The notes under the pieces are model-generated. The model was not told where the DNA came from and searched no databases. It was given only the letters and a program-made list of their open reading frames with translations. The translations under genes were made by a program, and so were the position numbers. Below, piece after piece: positions 1 to 7,315 of a DNA stretch of 19,720 nucleotides. Source of the DNA: Saccharospirillum sp035704555 (GTDB lineage Bacteria > Pseudomonadota > Gammaproteobacteria > Pseudomonadales > Natronospirillaceae); NCBI GenBank assembly GCA_035704555.1, contig DASSWT010000100.1, positions 1 through 19,720 on the forward strand, given 5' to 3'. How positions within the stretch are numbered: position 1 is the stretch's first letter; each line of letters starts with the position of its first letter.

Positions 1-686
1 TTGCGCAACGACTCTTCATCGGCCCGGCGTTCAGCCGCATTGCGTTCCTGCCGGGCTTCGCGCCGTTCCTGATAGGCCAGCCATTGTTCGCCCAGCGCTC
101 GCACCATCGATTGCCAGCCATCGGGCAGGTTGTGGGTCAGGTCCGGGTCGCTGGTCAGTCCGCGCGCACCGGTTAACGGGTCGGTCTGGCCTTCATTCAG
201 GGTCAGTGCCCGGGCATCACCGAACACCTGCTGTGAAAACGTCGCCAAGTGGTCGGCATCGACTTTGGCCGGGTCGTCTTGTAGGTGTTTGGTCAGGGCC
301 AGTTGAGCACTGACGAAGCGCTGCTGAAACGACAACTGGTCGACCTGGTGGCGCAACCGGTAAGCCAGCCCGCCGGTCATCAGAGCGAAAACCACGTACA
401 GGGCTGCAGCTACTATCTCTTCAGGTTCGTGCATTTCCAGGCTGAACACCGGCTGGGTAAAGGCGTAGTTGAATAGCACCAGGCCCAGCCCGGCGCTGGT
501 CAGCACGCCGCGCCAGTCGGTCAGCAGAGCACTGAGCACCACGGCCATCAAATACAGCAACAGCAGGGTGGTGTGCGCCAACCAGGGCAGCGGCAGCAAC
601 CCCAGGCCGGTAATGCCCAGCGGGATCAGTACATTACACAGCGGCCACAACCAGGCCTGTTTCTTCGAACCCCTCCGGTTTCCCAT
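1..686 (-). CDS. KdpD-like sensor histidine kinase, 5' part (runs off the left edge)
   Basis: The 228 visible codons begin at the ATG read from 686. Four hydrophobic segments (about residues 13-33, 39-58, 63-80, 90-110) are followed by a charged, probably coiled-coil stretch that leaves the window. The order of four helices with the short loop after the third (NYAFTQPVFSL) fits the DUF4118 membrane domain of KdpD kinases; catalytic HisKA/HATPase domains should lie beyond the edge. The ATG overlaps the trkH stop by one base (TAATG), so translation is probably coupled and no separate ribosome site is needed. The N-terminal KdpD and USP domains of classical KdpD (several hundred residues) are absent. 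I infer a membrane kinase that controls K+ uptake or senses ionic or envelope stress, probably with a KdpE-like regulator off-window. No catalytic residue is visible, so the kinase call rests on the DUF4118 pattern. Confidence 0.75.
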   Translation of the reverse strand, partial: MGNRRGSKKQAWLWPLCNVLIPLGITGLGLLPLPWLAHTTLLLLYLMAVVLSALLTDWRGVLTSAGLGLVLFNYAFTQPVFSLEMHEPEEIVAAALYVVFALMTGGLAYRLRHQVDQLSFQQRFVSAQLALTKHLQDDPAKVDADHLATFSQQVFGDARALTLNEGQTDPLTGARGLTSDPDLTHNLPDGWQSMVRALGEQWLAYQERREARQERNAAERRADEESLR

Positions 687-2188
687 TACCAGCGCCAGAA
701 GGCCGGTGTGAATAGAATCAGCAAGGCCATATATTCAAGCCTGCCCAGCAGCATGGCAAGGCAGAGCATCACTTTGGCGGAATCGGGCAGCGTGGAAAAA
801 TTACCGGCCGGTCCGATAACGTCGCCAAAACCCGGGCCGACGTTCATCAGAGCGGTTAAGGCAGCGGAGCTGGCGGTAACGACATCGAGGCCGGTGAGTG
901 TCAGCAAAACCGAAAACAGCAACAGACTGACCACCATCACAAACAGGTAGGCCAGCGAGGCGACCAGTACACCTTCCCCGACAGGGCGATGATTGTAAGT
1001 GCGCTGGAAGTGTCCGGAGGGATGTAACGACTTAAACAAATGCTCGCGCAACAGCAGCCCCAGTAGCTGAAACCGGAACAGTTTGACACCACCCGATGTC
1101 GATCCCGAGCAAGCGCCACTGAACATTAAAAAGACAAACAACATCAGCGAAAAGCTGCCCCAGAGGGTGTAATCCTCAGTGGCATAGCCGGTGGTGGTGA
1201 CTACAGAGGTGATATTGAATACAGCGTGGGTCAAGGCATCAAAAAAAGACTCGCTGGTGCCGTTCAGCAGCCGATCCAACGCTATGGCGACCGACGTCGC
1301 CGCGATCAGCTTGAGTAATAGTTGCACCTGCGCATCCCGCGCAATATGCCAGGAACGATCATGTGCAGATTGCACATAGAGTAAAAACGGCAGGCCTCCG
1401 AGAATCATAAAAACACTGCCCGCCCAGATCAGAGCGTTGTTATGAAATTGCCCGAAGGATGAATCCGAGGTCGAGTAGCCGCCGGTTGCCAGGCTGGTCA
1501 GCGCATGGTTTAGGGCATTGAATTCCGTCATTCCCAGAGCCCAGTAAACAGCGACAGCCAATACGGTTAACGCAATGTAGGCTACACCAATCTGCGAGGC
1601 CACGGTTTGCACCCGGGTATTGTTGATGTTGGACCATTCCGAGCTTTCCGTTTTGAACAGGCGCATGCCACCGACTTTAAGAAACGGCAGTACCGCAACG
1701 GCCATCAGAATGATGCCAACGCCACCCACCCATTGTGTCAGTGAACGCCACAGAATCAGGGTGCGGGGTCCATCATCGAGCCCAGTCAGAACGGTTGAGC
1801 CGGTAGTGGTAACACCTGAGACACTCTCGAACAAGGCATCCACAAAACTCAACCCGGGCCAGCCGAGATACAGCGGCAGGGCACCAGTTAAACACAGCAG
1901 ACCCCAGTTGACCGTGGTGACCAGAAACATGGGTTTCGCCTTCATGCGAATCGATGGCCCGCGGGACAACAACAAACATGCCGTCGCGACTGCCAGGCAG
2001 GCCAGTGCACTGAGCACCATGGCGCGCACTTCCTGAGGGGTGGTCCAATCTGCCAGTAATACCGTTAGCCCCATCAGGCAGCCCCAGATCAGCATGATGA
2101 AAGTGGCAATTTTCAGGGCGGGTTTGAAGTCGTTCACGGGGGTTTTCCACTGCAACTGATGCAATGTAAAGGGTAATGATCGCCCCAT
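686..2188 (-). CDS. trkH: TrkH-family potassium uptake membrane subunit
   Basis: Inner-membrane K+-translocating subunit of a Trk/Ktr system, which normally works with a cytoplasmic NAD-binding TrkA subunit not seen here. The 500-residue product has the four pore-loop repeats of the family: TTTGST near residues 127-132, ATGGYS near 234-239, TTTGY at 331-335 and NVGPGFG at 449-455. It also has the SGACSGSTSGG stretch near 357-367. Hydrophobic segments fill most of the rest, and 500 residues is normal for TrkH. The open frame extends to 2467, but the extra 93 residues are unlike TrkH and would overlap the divergent gene at 2301, so I chose the ATG at 2188; no strong Shine-Dalgarno sequence supports it. 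It is followed directly by the KdpD-like kinase gene. Family certainty is high; the exact start is uncertain. Confidence 0.9.
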   Translation of the reverse strand: MGRSLPFTLHQLQWKTPVNDFKPALKIATFIMLIWGCLMGLTVLLADWTTPQEVRAMVLSALACLAVATACLLLSRGPSIRMKAKPMFLVTTVNWGLLCLTGALPLYLGWPGLSFVDALFESVSGVTTTGSTVLTGLDDGPRTLILWRSLTQWVGGVGIILMAVAVLPFLKVGGMRLFKTESSEWSNINNTRVQTVASQIGVAYIALTVLAVAVYWALGMTEFNALNHALTSLATGGYSTSDSSFGQFHNNALIWAGSVFMILGGLPFLLYVQSAHDRSWHIARDAQVQLLLKLIAATSVAIALDRLLNGTSESFFDALTHAVFNITSVVTTTGYATEDYTLWGSFSLMLFVFLMFSGACSGSTSGGVKLFRFQLLGLLLREHLFKSLHPSGHFQRTYNHRPVGEGVLVASLAYLFVMVVSLLLFSVLLTLTGLDVVTASSAALTALMNVGPGFGDVIGPAGNFSTLPDSAKVMLCLAMLLGRLEYMALLILFTPAFWRW

Positions 2189-2300
2189 AACAAAGCTGTA
2201 ACGCGGTCGGAAGCCGCGTAAGAAAAGCATAAGGTTTGCATAAAGTCGTAAGCGATTGGGTCGATACAGAGTGTTCAGGAATAAAAGTTGTGGAGGGATA

Positions 2301-3830
2301 ATGGCGCACATTACAGGGGTGACCCAGCCCGGCACGAAGGCAGACTGGGCTCGGCTGTCACCCGATGCCCGCCAGGAGGCGACGGAACCGGCCTCGCAGC
2401 TTGAACCGGGAAATGAAAACCCTGTAACGCTCGCCAGCAGCGGTTCCTCGCGATTGAACGAAGACACCGCGCCGCTGGTGATGACCCGGCCGGCACCCGT
2501 CGCGGCGACCTTTGAAATCAGCCCTGCGTCTTCATCACCTGACTGGGATCAGACGCTGGGCCAGGCCCTGACCGACATCGACAGCCCCGAAAGCTGGTCG
2601 ATGCTGGCGCGCGGTCCCGGCATGCTGGCAGGCCGTGAGGGCACTACGCAGCATGCCGAATCCCGGCTGCAATCCGGTCAGGCCATTGACCGCTTCCAAC
2701 TCCCCGAGCCGCCCAACCCACTGGGCAAAATGAGCTTTTCAGCCACGCTTGAAAGCGGCGCACAGATCACCTTTGAGGTAACTGCGAACCAGGGCCACGG
2801 CCAGAGCCGGGGTGGCTCCATGGCGTACCGGTCCATCGATGTCAGCTACGCCTCGGATGTGGAGCTGACTGAAGCGGAACAGGAAGCGCTGGACCAGTTC
2901 AGCCAGGGGCTCGGCCAATTTGCCGGCGATTTCGCCCGCAACCGGTCACCGGATATTGCCCTGCTGAAGCTGACCGACTCGCCTCTGTTAACCACCATCA
3001 AACTGAGCATGCGGATTGACAGAGACTCAATGGCGTTGTCGTATCAGTCGGATGCCGATGGGCGCCAGTTGGATCTGAAGTGGAATGGCCGATCATTGTC
3101 GATGTCGGTCGCGGCTGATACGTTGGCCGGAGGGGCTGCTGCCGACGCGCTAAACGACGTGCGTAGAACCATTACCGAGTCGCTTGGTAAAGCCAAAGCC
3201 AGCGAAGATGACCAGAACGTTCTGCTGCAGGCACTGTCGTTATTTGGCGGAATGCCGGAAGCGTCTGAAGCGGGGCCATCAATTCCCGAAGGCGGCGAAG
3301 CGTTGCTGACCGGGTTGCCGGATTATGACATCCGATTTAAGGGTGTCGCAGAACCGCCCAAGGAACTGAAATACAACGAACACTTTCAAAAATACAGCGG
3401 CGTGCGATCCTTCGAGCTCAGCCAGTCTACCAACGTTACTGAAAAAGACGGGCGCCTGTTGATCGATCAAACCCAGTTAATGGCACTCGATGCCGCCTAT
3501 TTTACCGCTCTGCCGCATCTTGAACGGCCCGACTTCAATTACGAAAACTTCAACTGGACGGTGATCAAAGAACGCCATGAGATCACGACACAGCAAGTCT
3601 GGGAAGACAACGAACTGGCATCCGCCCAGATGTGGCGGTCTTCCCAGAGTTCGCAGATCACAGAAACCTGGAGTGAAGGCGAGCAGATCGACCGGGCAGC
3701 AAACCGTATCGACCGGCAACAACTGGATGACCTTGCCGACTGGGTTGACGCCCGGAGCAAGGGTGATCAGGGCCCGATGAGCGAGCCCGATCAGTCAGCG
3801 GTTAGGATTACACACCAGTGGCTTCATTAA
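2301..3830 (+). CDS. Hypothetical protein, 509 residues, cysteine-free
   Basis: I do not recognise a named family. The start at 2301 is well supported by GGAGGG a few bases upstream; an in-frame ATG at 2256 lacks this. The product has no signal peptide and no membrane helix, and I see no cysteine. The N-terminal ~130 residues are rich in Ala, Pro, Ser, Glu and Gly and look disordered. Residues ~135-310 look folded, with alternating beta-like strands (FSATLESGAQITFEV, RSIDVSYASDVEL) and an acidic helix (LTEAEQEALDQFSQGL). The C-terminal third is Trp-, Gln- and Glu-rich and ends in helical repeats. The middle loosely recalls uncharacterised proteins of marine gammaproteobacteria with an ELxExEQEAL segment, but this is memory only. 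It is divergent from trkH and its 3' end overlaps the efflux gene by 23 bp tail to tail. No function is proposed. Confidence 0.8.
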   Translation: MAHITGVTQPGTKADWARLSPDARQEATEPASQLEPGNENPVTLASSGSSRLNEDTAPLVMTRPAPVAATFEISPASSSPDWDQTLGQALTDIDSPESWSMLARGPGMLAGREGTTQHAESRLQSGQAIDRFQLPEPPNPLGKMSFSATLESGAQITFEVTANQGHGQSRGGSMAYRSIDVSYASDVELTEAEQEALDQFSQGLGQFAGDFARNRSPDIALLKLTDSPLLTTIKLSMRIDRDSMALSYQSDADGRQLDLKWNGRSLSMSVAADTLAGGAAADALNDVRRTITESLGKAKASEDDQNVLLQALSLFGGMPEASEAGPSIPEGGEALLTGLPDYDIRFKGVAEPPKELKYNEHFQKYSGVRSFELSQSTNVTEKDGRLLIDQTQLMALDAAYFTALPHLERPDFNYENFNWTVIKERHEITTQQVWEDNELASAQMWRSSQSSQITETWSEGEQIDRAANRIDRQQLDDLADWVDARSKGDQGPMSEPDQSAVRITHQWLH

Positions 3831-5268
3831 CTGCCTTTTGCGACCGGCGCCGTTCACTCAGCACGTGGTGACGCAACCAGAAGGTAGTGGCCAGGCCCAG
3901 TAAACCAAGGCCAAAGGCAAACCAGAACGCCAGGTGAATGCCGGCGGCGAGGGCGGCGGGTGAATCCGGATTATCAAAGAGAGCGGCGCGGCCGCTGAGC
4001 ACGGTGATCAGCAGGGCGGTGCCTATGGAGGCGCCGACCATGCGCAGGGTGTTGTTCATTGCTGCCGCATGGGCGATCAAATGTACCGGCAGTGAATTAA
4101 TGCCGGCGGTGATCAGCGGCATCATCAGCAAGGTGGCGCCCAGCATTTGCGCGACCGAGGCGGCGACAATCCAGGCTGGGTGCACGGCGTCTGGCATGGT
4201 CGCCAGAATGAACATGCCGAAGGAAAGCAGCACAAAACCGCAGATGGCCAGTACCTGAATGCCGAAGCGGTCGAACAGCTTACCCGCCAGCGGCGATACG
4301 ATGCCCATCATCACCGCGCCCGGCAGCAGAATCAGGCCGGCGTCGAGCGCGGTCATGCCGCGCACAGTTTGCACGTAGAGCGGAATCATCGTCTGGGTGC
4401 CAATGAGCAGGGTAAACACCAGCACCGACAAAAAAGTGGTGACGGTAAAGGTGTGGGAGGTAAACACCTTGAAGTCCAGCAGCGGTTGCTCAAGGCCCCG
4501 TTGCCGGTGAATAAAAGCGACCAGCGATACCGCCCCCACCAGCAAACTGACCAGCACACTGGCGCTGCCCCAACCGGCCGCGCCGGCCATGCTGAAGCCG
4601 AACAACAACCCGCCCCAGCCAAAACTCGACAGCACGACAGACAGTGAATCGATACGGCTGGCGCGCTGGCGGGTCACGTTTTTCATAAACAACAGCGCTG
4701 CCAGAATCACCAGCAAGGCAATGGGTAGCAGCAGTACAAACAGATAACGCCAGGAAAACTGATCCACCACCCAGCCCGACAGCGCCGGGCCAATCGCCGG
4801 TGCAAAAGCCACCACCAAACCAACCAGTCCCATCGCCGCACCGCGCTTCTCGATCGGGAACATGATCATCATCAGCGTCTGGATCATCGGCATGATGATG
4901 CCGGCCGCGGCGCCCTGAATGATGCGCGCGATCAACAGCATGGTGAAGGTTTGGGCGACTGCACCGAGCAAGGTGCCCAGGGTAAATAACACCAGCGCGG
5001 CGATGTACAGGCTACGGCTTGAATACTTATCCATCAGCGCGGCGGTGATCGGAATCAGCAAGCCGCTGGCCAGCATAAAGGCGGTGGTCACCCACTGCGC
5101 CAGGCTGGCGTCGGCATTAAAGTCCTGCATGATCGGTGGAATGGCGACCAGCATCAGCGTCTGGTTAAGCACAGACACAAAGGCGCCGGCGATCAGAATG
5201 ACGACAATCAGCGTCCGGTTGTAGGCGGGTATGGTGTCGCTGTTTGTCTGTGTTGAGTGTGCGGTCAT
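3808..5268 (-). CDS. MFS drug efflux transporter, DHA2 (EmrB/LmrB-like) family
   Basis: Inner-membrane proton-driven efflux pump of the 14-helix DHA2 class. The 486 residues are mostly hydrophobic helices. The segment LNQTLMLVAIPPI in helix 1 corresponds to the DHA2 motif D. DKYSSRSLYI is the loop 2-3 motif A, and GLVVAFAPAIGPALSGWV is the helix 5 antiporter motif C. Length is normal for EmrB-like pumps. Start: ATG at 5268, with a weak GGA upstream. No EmrA-type periplasmic adaptor gene is next to it, so it may act as a single-component pump. A MarR-family gene lies upstream on the same strand, separated by a 239-bp gap filled by a large inverted-repeat element. Regulation by that MarR protein is likely from context. 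The substrate cannot be told from sequence. Confidence 0.9.
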   Translation of the reverse strand: MTAHSTQTNSDTIPAYNRTLIVVILIAGAFVSVLNQTLMLVAIPPIMQDFNADASLAQWVTTAFMLASGLLIPITAALMDKYSSRSLYIAALVLFTLGTLLGAVAQTFTMLLIARIIQGAAAGIIMPMIQTLMMIMFPIEKRGAAMGLVGLVVAFAPAIGPALSGWVVDQFSWRYLFVLLLPIALLVILAALLFMKNVTRQRASRIDSLSVVLSSFGWGGLLFGFSMAGAAGWGSASVLVSLLVGAVSLVAFIHRQRGLEQPLLDFKVFTSHTFTVTTFLSVLVFTLLIGTQTMIPLYVQTVRGMTALDAGLILLPGAVMMGIVSPLAGKLFDRFGIQVLAICGFVLLSFGMFILATMPDAVHPAWIVAASVAQMLGATLLMMPLITAGINSLPVHLIAHAAAMNNTLRMVGASIGTALLITVLSGRAALFDNPDSPAALAAGIHLAFWFAFGLGLLGLATTFWLRHHVLSERRRSQKAVNEATGV

Positions 5269-5297
5269 CGGATGTCCATTTTGTTAATTGTTATAAC

Positions 5298-5485
5298 CTC
5301 AAGTTTTGGAGTTCGCTAGCAAAGGACTAGCACCGGATGCCAGGTAGGGCTATCGAGGGTGGTCCGCAGCAAGGATGCTGCGGTCCAGGCCCCATGGATG
5401 GGTTTACGCCGACCCTCGATAGCCCTACCTGGTGGCCGGTGCGGGCGACTGGCAACCTAGCCAACCGCGAACTCCGAAACTTGAG
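5298..5485. repeat. 188-bp nested inverted-repeat element between marR and the efflux gene
   Basis: Outer arms 5298-5316 and 5467-5485 match at 18 of 19 positions. A 7-bp pair (5330-5336 / 5436-5442, GCACCGG/CCGGTGC) lies inside them. A perfect 21-bp inverted repeat follows at 5340-5360 / 5412-5432. Its loop holds two further hairpins: CCGCAGC/GCTGCGG (5364-5370 / 5377-5383) and CCCAT/ATGGG around 5391-5402. Folded, this is a long stem with a two-armed tip. From memory, the tip motif (CCCATCCATGGGG followed by a hairpin around CATCCTTG, read on the minus strand) resembles intergenic repeats in marine gammaproteobacteria. No ORF or transposase is inside. If transcribed with marR it would form a strong RNA structure before the efflux gene. 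Confidence 0.85.
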
Positions 5486-5507
5486 TTACACCAACTTTTC
5501 GGGTCGT

Positions 5508-5960
5508 TCAGACTGAGTCGTTTGCGGCACTCAGCTTGCTGGCCAGTCGATCAATGACCGACAGGCAGGTGTCGATGTCGGCCGGGTCAATGCCTTCGAA
5601 AATTTCTTCGCGCACGCTTTCCACCACGGCTTTGATGCGTTCCAGCGAGGGTTTGGCGCGCGGCGTCAGATGAATCGTCTTGCAGCGTTTGTCGCCGTTG
5701 ATCGAGCGTCGCTCGACCAGTTGTTCGTTCTCCAGCCAATCGAGGGTACGCACCAGCGTCGGGCCCTGAACGCCAAGCAGTTCAGCCAGTTCTTTCTGAT
5801 GCATCGGGTGCTCGGCTTTATGCAAAGCCAACAGCAGGCGCCAGCGCGATTCAGTCAGGCCATGCGGCGACAGACGCCGGTCGACTTCGGCCCGCCACAA
5901 GCGGGCAATTTGCCCCAGGCGATACCCCAGTCGTTCGCGGTTGTGTTTCAGATCGGTCAT
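5508..5960 (-). CDS. MarR/SlyA-family transcriptional regulator
   Basis: A 150-residue dimeric winged-helix regulator. The sequence shows an N-terminal dimerisation helix (RLGYRLGQIARLWR), then the helix-turn-helix and wing core: LTESRWRLLLAL, QKELAELLGVQGPTLVRTLDWLE, and the wing ending near RSINGDKRCKTIHLT. A C-terminal dimerisation helix follows. Length is typical. The frame also offers an ATG at 6002 giving 164 residues. I prefer 5960 because a promoter-like pair overlapping a palindrome (6004-6031) would begin transcription near 6000, leaving a short leader for 5960 but none for 6002. It lies upstream of the DHA2 efflux gene on the same strand, which suggests control of that gene and of itself. 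The ligand is unknown; many relatives respond to phenolics or oxidants. Confidence 0.88.
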   Translation of the reverse strand: MTDLKHNRERLGYRLGQIARLWRAEVDRRLSPHGLTESRWRLLLALHKAEHPMHQKELAELLGVQGPTLVRTLDWLENEQLVERRSINGDKRCKTIHLTPRAKPSLERIKAVVESVREEIFEGIDPADIDTCLSVIDRLASKLSAANDSV

Positions 5961-6003
5961 CAGCAGCGGAATCAGACAATGAACGAAATAGGATACTCGC
6001 ATT

Positions 6004-6031
6004 TAGATAGATAGCTACCTATCTATTGAAA
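6004..6031 (-). promoter_or_regulatory. Putative marR promoter with a 22-bp palindromic operator
   Basis: Positions 6004-6025 form a palindrome pairing at 10 of 11 positions, with half-site TAGATAG. On the minus strand, a -35-like TTTCAA (6026-6031) and a -10-like TATCTA (6004-6009) are 16 bp apart, so the palindrome covers the spacer and the -10. This is the usual arrangement for a self-repressing MarR gene. The palindrome is seen; the promoter and the regulator match are inferred. Confidence 0.6.
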
Positions 6032-6094
6032 CGAAGCGTTACAACGTTTTGTTTTGTCCCTGTATTTCAATTGTTTCAGACCGCCCGGCCAGCC

Positions 6095-6106
6095 TGAAAT
6101 ATTTCA
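6095..6106. promoter_or_regulatory. 12-bp perfect palindrome upstream of the sugar importer
   Basis: TGAAATATTTCA is a perfect palindrome in the marR/frcB divergent region, about 110 bp before the frcB start. Further TTTCA-type words lie nearby at 6065-6078. It could be an operator for the sugar operon, but no sugar-specific regulator gene is in the window to pair with it. Confidence 0.3.
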
Positions 6107-6138
6107 TTAGTGTGGCTGCGTAAAGTGAATGCTTAGGG

Positions 6139-6172
6139 CATGGCCAACGCCATGGCTGACCGGAATACCGGT
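6139..6172 (+). promoter_or_regulatory. Two adjacent small hairpins in the frcB leader
   Basis: CATGGC/GCCATG with loop CAAC (6139-6154) is followed by ACCGG/CCGGT with loop AATA (6159-6172), 44 bp before the frcB start. Neither has a T-run, so they are not terminators. They could be operator half-sites or a 5' mRNA-stabilising structure. Confidence 0.3.
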
Positions 6173-6215
6173 TCCTGATGAGCATTCCATGAAAAACAAC
6201 AAGAGGCAGGGCACC

Positions 6216-7235
6216 ATGAAAGCATCACTCAAAACACTCACCGTAGCTCTGGGCTTAAGCGTCGCGTCGGGTGGCGTACTGGCCGACGATATCCTGATCG
6301 GTCTGATCACCAAAACCAACACCAACCCCTTCTTCGTCAAAATGAAGGAAGGTGCCGAGGCGCAGGCCGCCCAGCACGGCAACGTTGAACTGCGTTCCTT
6401 CGCCGGCCGGTTCGATGGCGATAACGACTCCCAGGTGCAGGCCATCGAAAACCTGATCTCCGCCGGTGCCAAGGGCATTCTGATCACCCCGAACGATTCT
6501 GAGGCCATCGTGCCGACCGTGCAGCAAGCCCGGGACGCCGGGATCGTGGTGATTGCGCTGGATACTCCGCTGTCACCGGCCACCGCCGCCGATGCAACCT
6601 TCGCCACCGACAACTTCAAAGCCGGTGAACTGATCGGCCAGTGGGCCCGGGCCCAAGCCGGAGATCCTGAAGACGCCAAAATCGCCTTGCTGGATCTGAA
6701 CTCCTCCGAAATCTCGGTCGATGTGGCCCGTAACCAGGGCTTTTTGCAGGGCTTCGGCATTGACCTGAACGACCCGCAAGACATCGGTGATGAAGAAGAC
6801 GACCGCATTATCGGCAACGACGTCACCCAGGGCTCCGAAGAAGGCGGACGCCGGGCGATGGAAAACCTGATGCAGCGCGACCCGAGCGTCAACCTGGTGT
6901 ACACCATCAACGAACCGGCTGCTGCCGGCGCCTATGAAGCATTGAAAGCCGTGGGTCTGACTGACCAGGTGGACATTGTGTCGGTCGATGGCGGTTGCCC
7001 GGGTGTTGAAAACGTCGCCGCCGGTGTGATTGGCGCTACGTCCATGCAGTTCCCGCTGAAAATGGCCTCGCTGGGTGTCGATGCGATTGTTACCTACGCC
7101 GAAACCGGTGTGAAACCAGGCGCGACCCCGGGGCTCGATTTCTTCAACACCGGTGTGACGCTGGTTACCGATCAGCCGGTTGATGGCATTGAGTCGATCT
7201 CATCCGAAGAAGCACTGGATCAGTGCTGGGGCTGA
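6216..7235 (+). CDS. frcB: Sugar ABC transporter substrate-binding protein, FrcB-like
   Basis: Periplasmic binding protein (339 residues) that delivers sugar to the permease encoded downstream. A signal peptide covers residues 1-23 with cleavage after VLA. The mature part has the type I fold of ribose/fructose binders: LIGLITKTNTNPFF at the start, GILITPNDSEAIVPTV, VIALDTPLSPATAADATFATDN and YTINEPAAAGAYEAL, then VSVDGG. These resemble FrcB of rhizobial fructose importers, known to carry fructose, mannose and ribose. The start at 6216 is preceded by AGAGGCAGG and begins exactly at the signal peptide; upstream in-frame ATGs at 6129 and 6189 lack this. First gene of an operon with permease, ATPase and a second binding protein. 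The sugar is inferred from resemblance; the binding residues were not checked. Confidence 0.88.
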   Translation: MKASLKTLTVALGLSVASGGVLADDILIGLITKTNTNPFFVKMKEGAEAQAAQHGNVELRSFAGRFDGDNDSQVQAIENLISAGAKGILITPNDSEAIVPTVQQARDAGIVVIALDTPLSPATAADATFATDNFKAGELIGQWARAQAGDPEDAKIALLDLNSSEISVDVARNQGFLQGFGIDLNDPQDIGDEEDDRIIGNDVTQGSEEGGRRAMENLMQRDPSVNLVYTINEPAAAGAYEALKAVGLTDQVDIVSVDGGCPGVENVAAGVIGATSMQFPLKMASLGVDAIVTYAETGVKPGATPGLDFFNTGVTLVTDQPVDGIESISSEEALDQCWG

Positions 7236-7272
7236 TGCCTGCAGGCGCAGCATTTACCTAACTATCCGTGCG

Positions 7273-7302
7273 GGCCACGTCGTTGCAATCAGCGGCGTGG
7301 TC
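7273..7302 (+). promoter_or_regulatory. Intercistronic hairpin between frcB and the permease gene
   Basis: GGCCACG (7273-7279) pairs with CGTGGTC (7296-7302), a 7-bp stem with one G-U pair, ending just before the permease ribosome site (GGGAG at 7306). Such hairpins after a binding-protein gene often protect its mRNA and lower downstream expression. That role is inferred. Confidence 0.4.
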
Positions 7303-7315
7303 GCCGGGAGGCGTT

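Noticed and set aside
2189..2467. 93-residue N-terminal extension of TrkH in an open frame
   Set aside because: It does not look like TrkH, has odd composition, and would overlap the strongly supported start of the divergent gene at 2301.
4147..4647. 166-residue plus-strand frame rich in His, Gln and Arg
   Set aside because: It is the complement of efflux-pump codons; the composition is typical of a shadow frame.
5298..5485. Inverted-repeat element as a simple intrinsic terminator of marR
   Set aside because: No T-run follows the stems, and the nested two-armed layout is far larger than a terminator.
5298..5485. CRISPR array
   Set aside because: The repeats are inverted and nested, not direct repeats separated by uniform spacers; nothing else in the window fits an array either.
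6107..6910. 267-residue minus-strand open frame opposite frcB
   Set aside because: Ser/Pro/Ala-rich shadow of a clear binding-protein gene; the frame is open only because of high GC codon bias.
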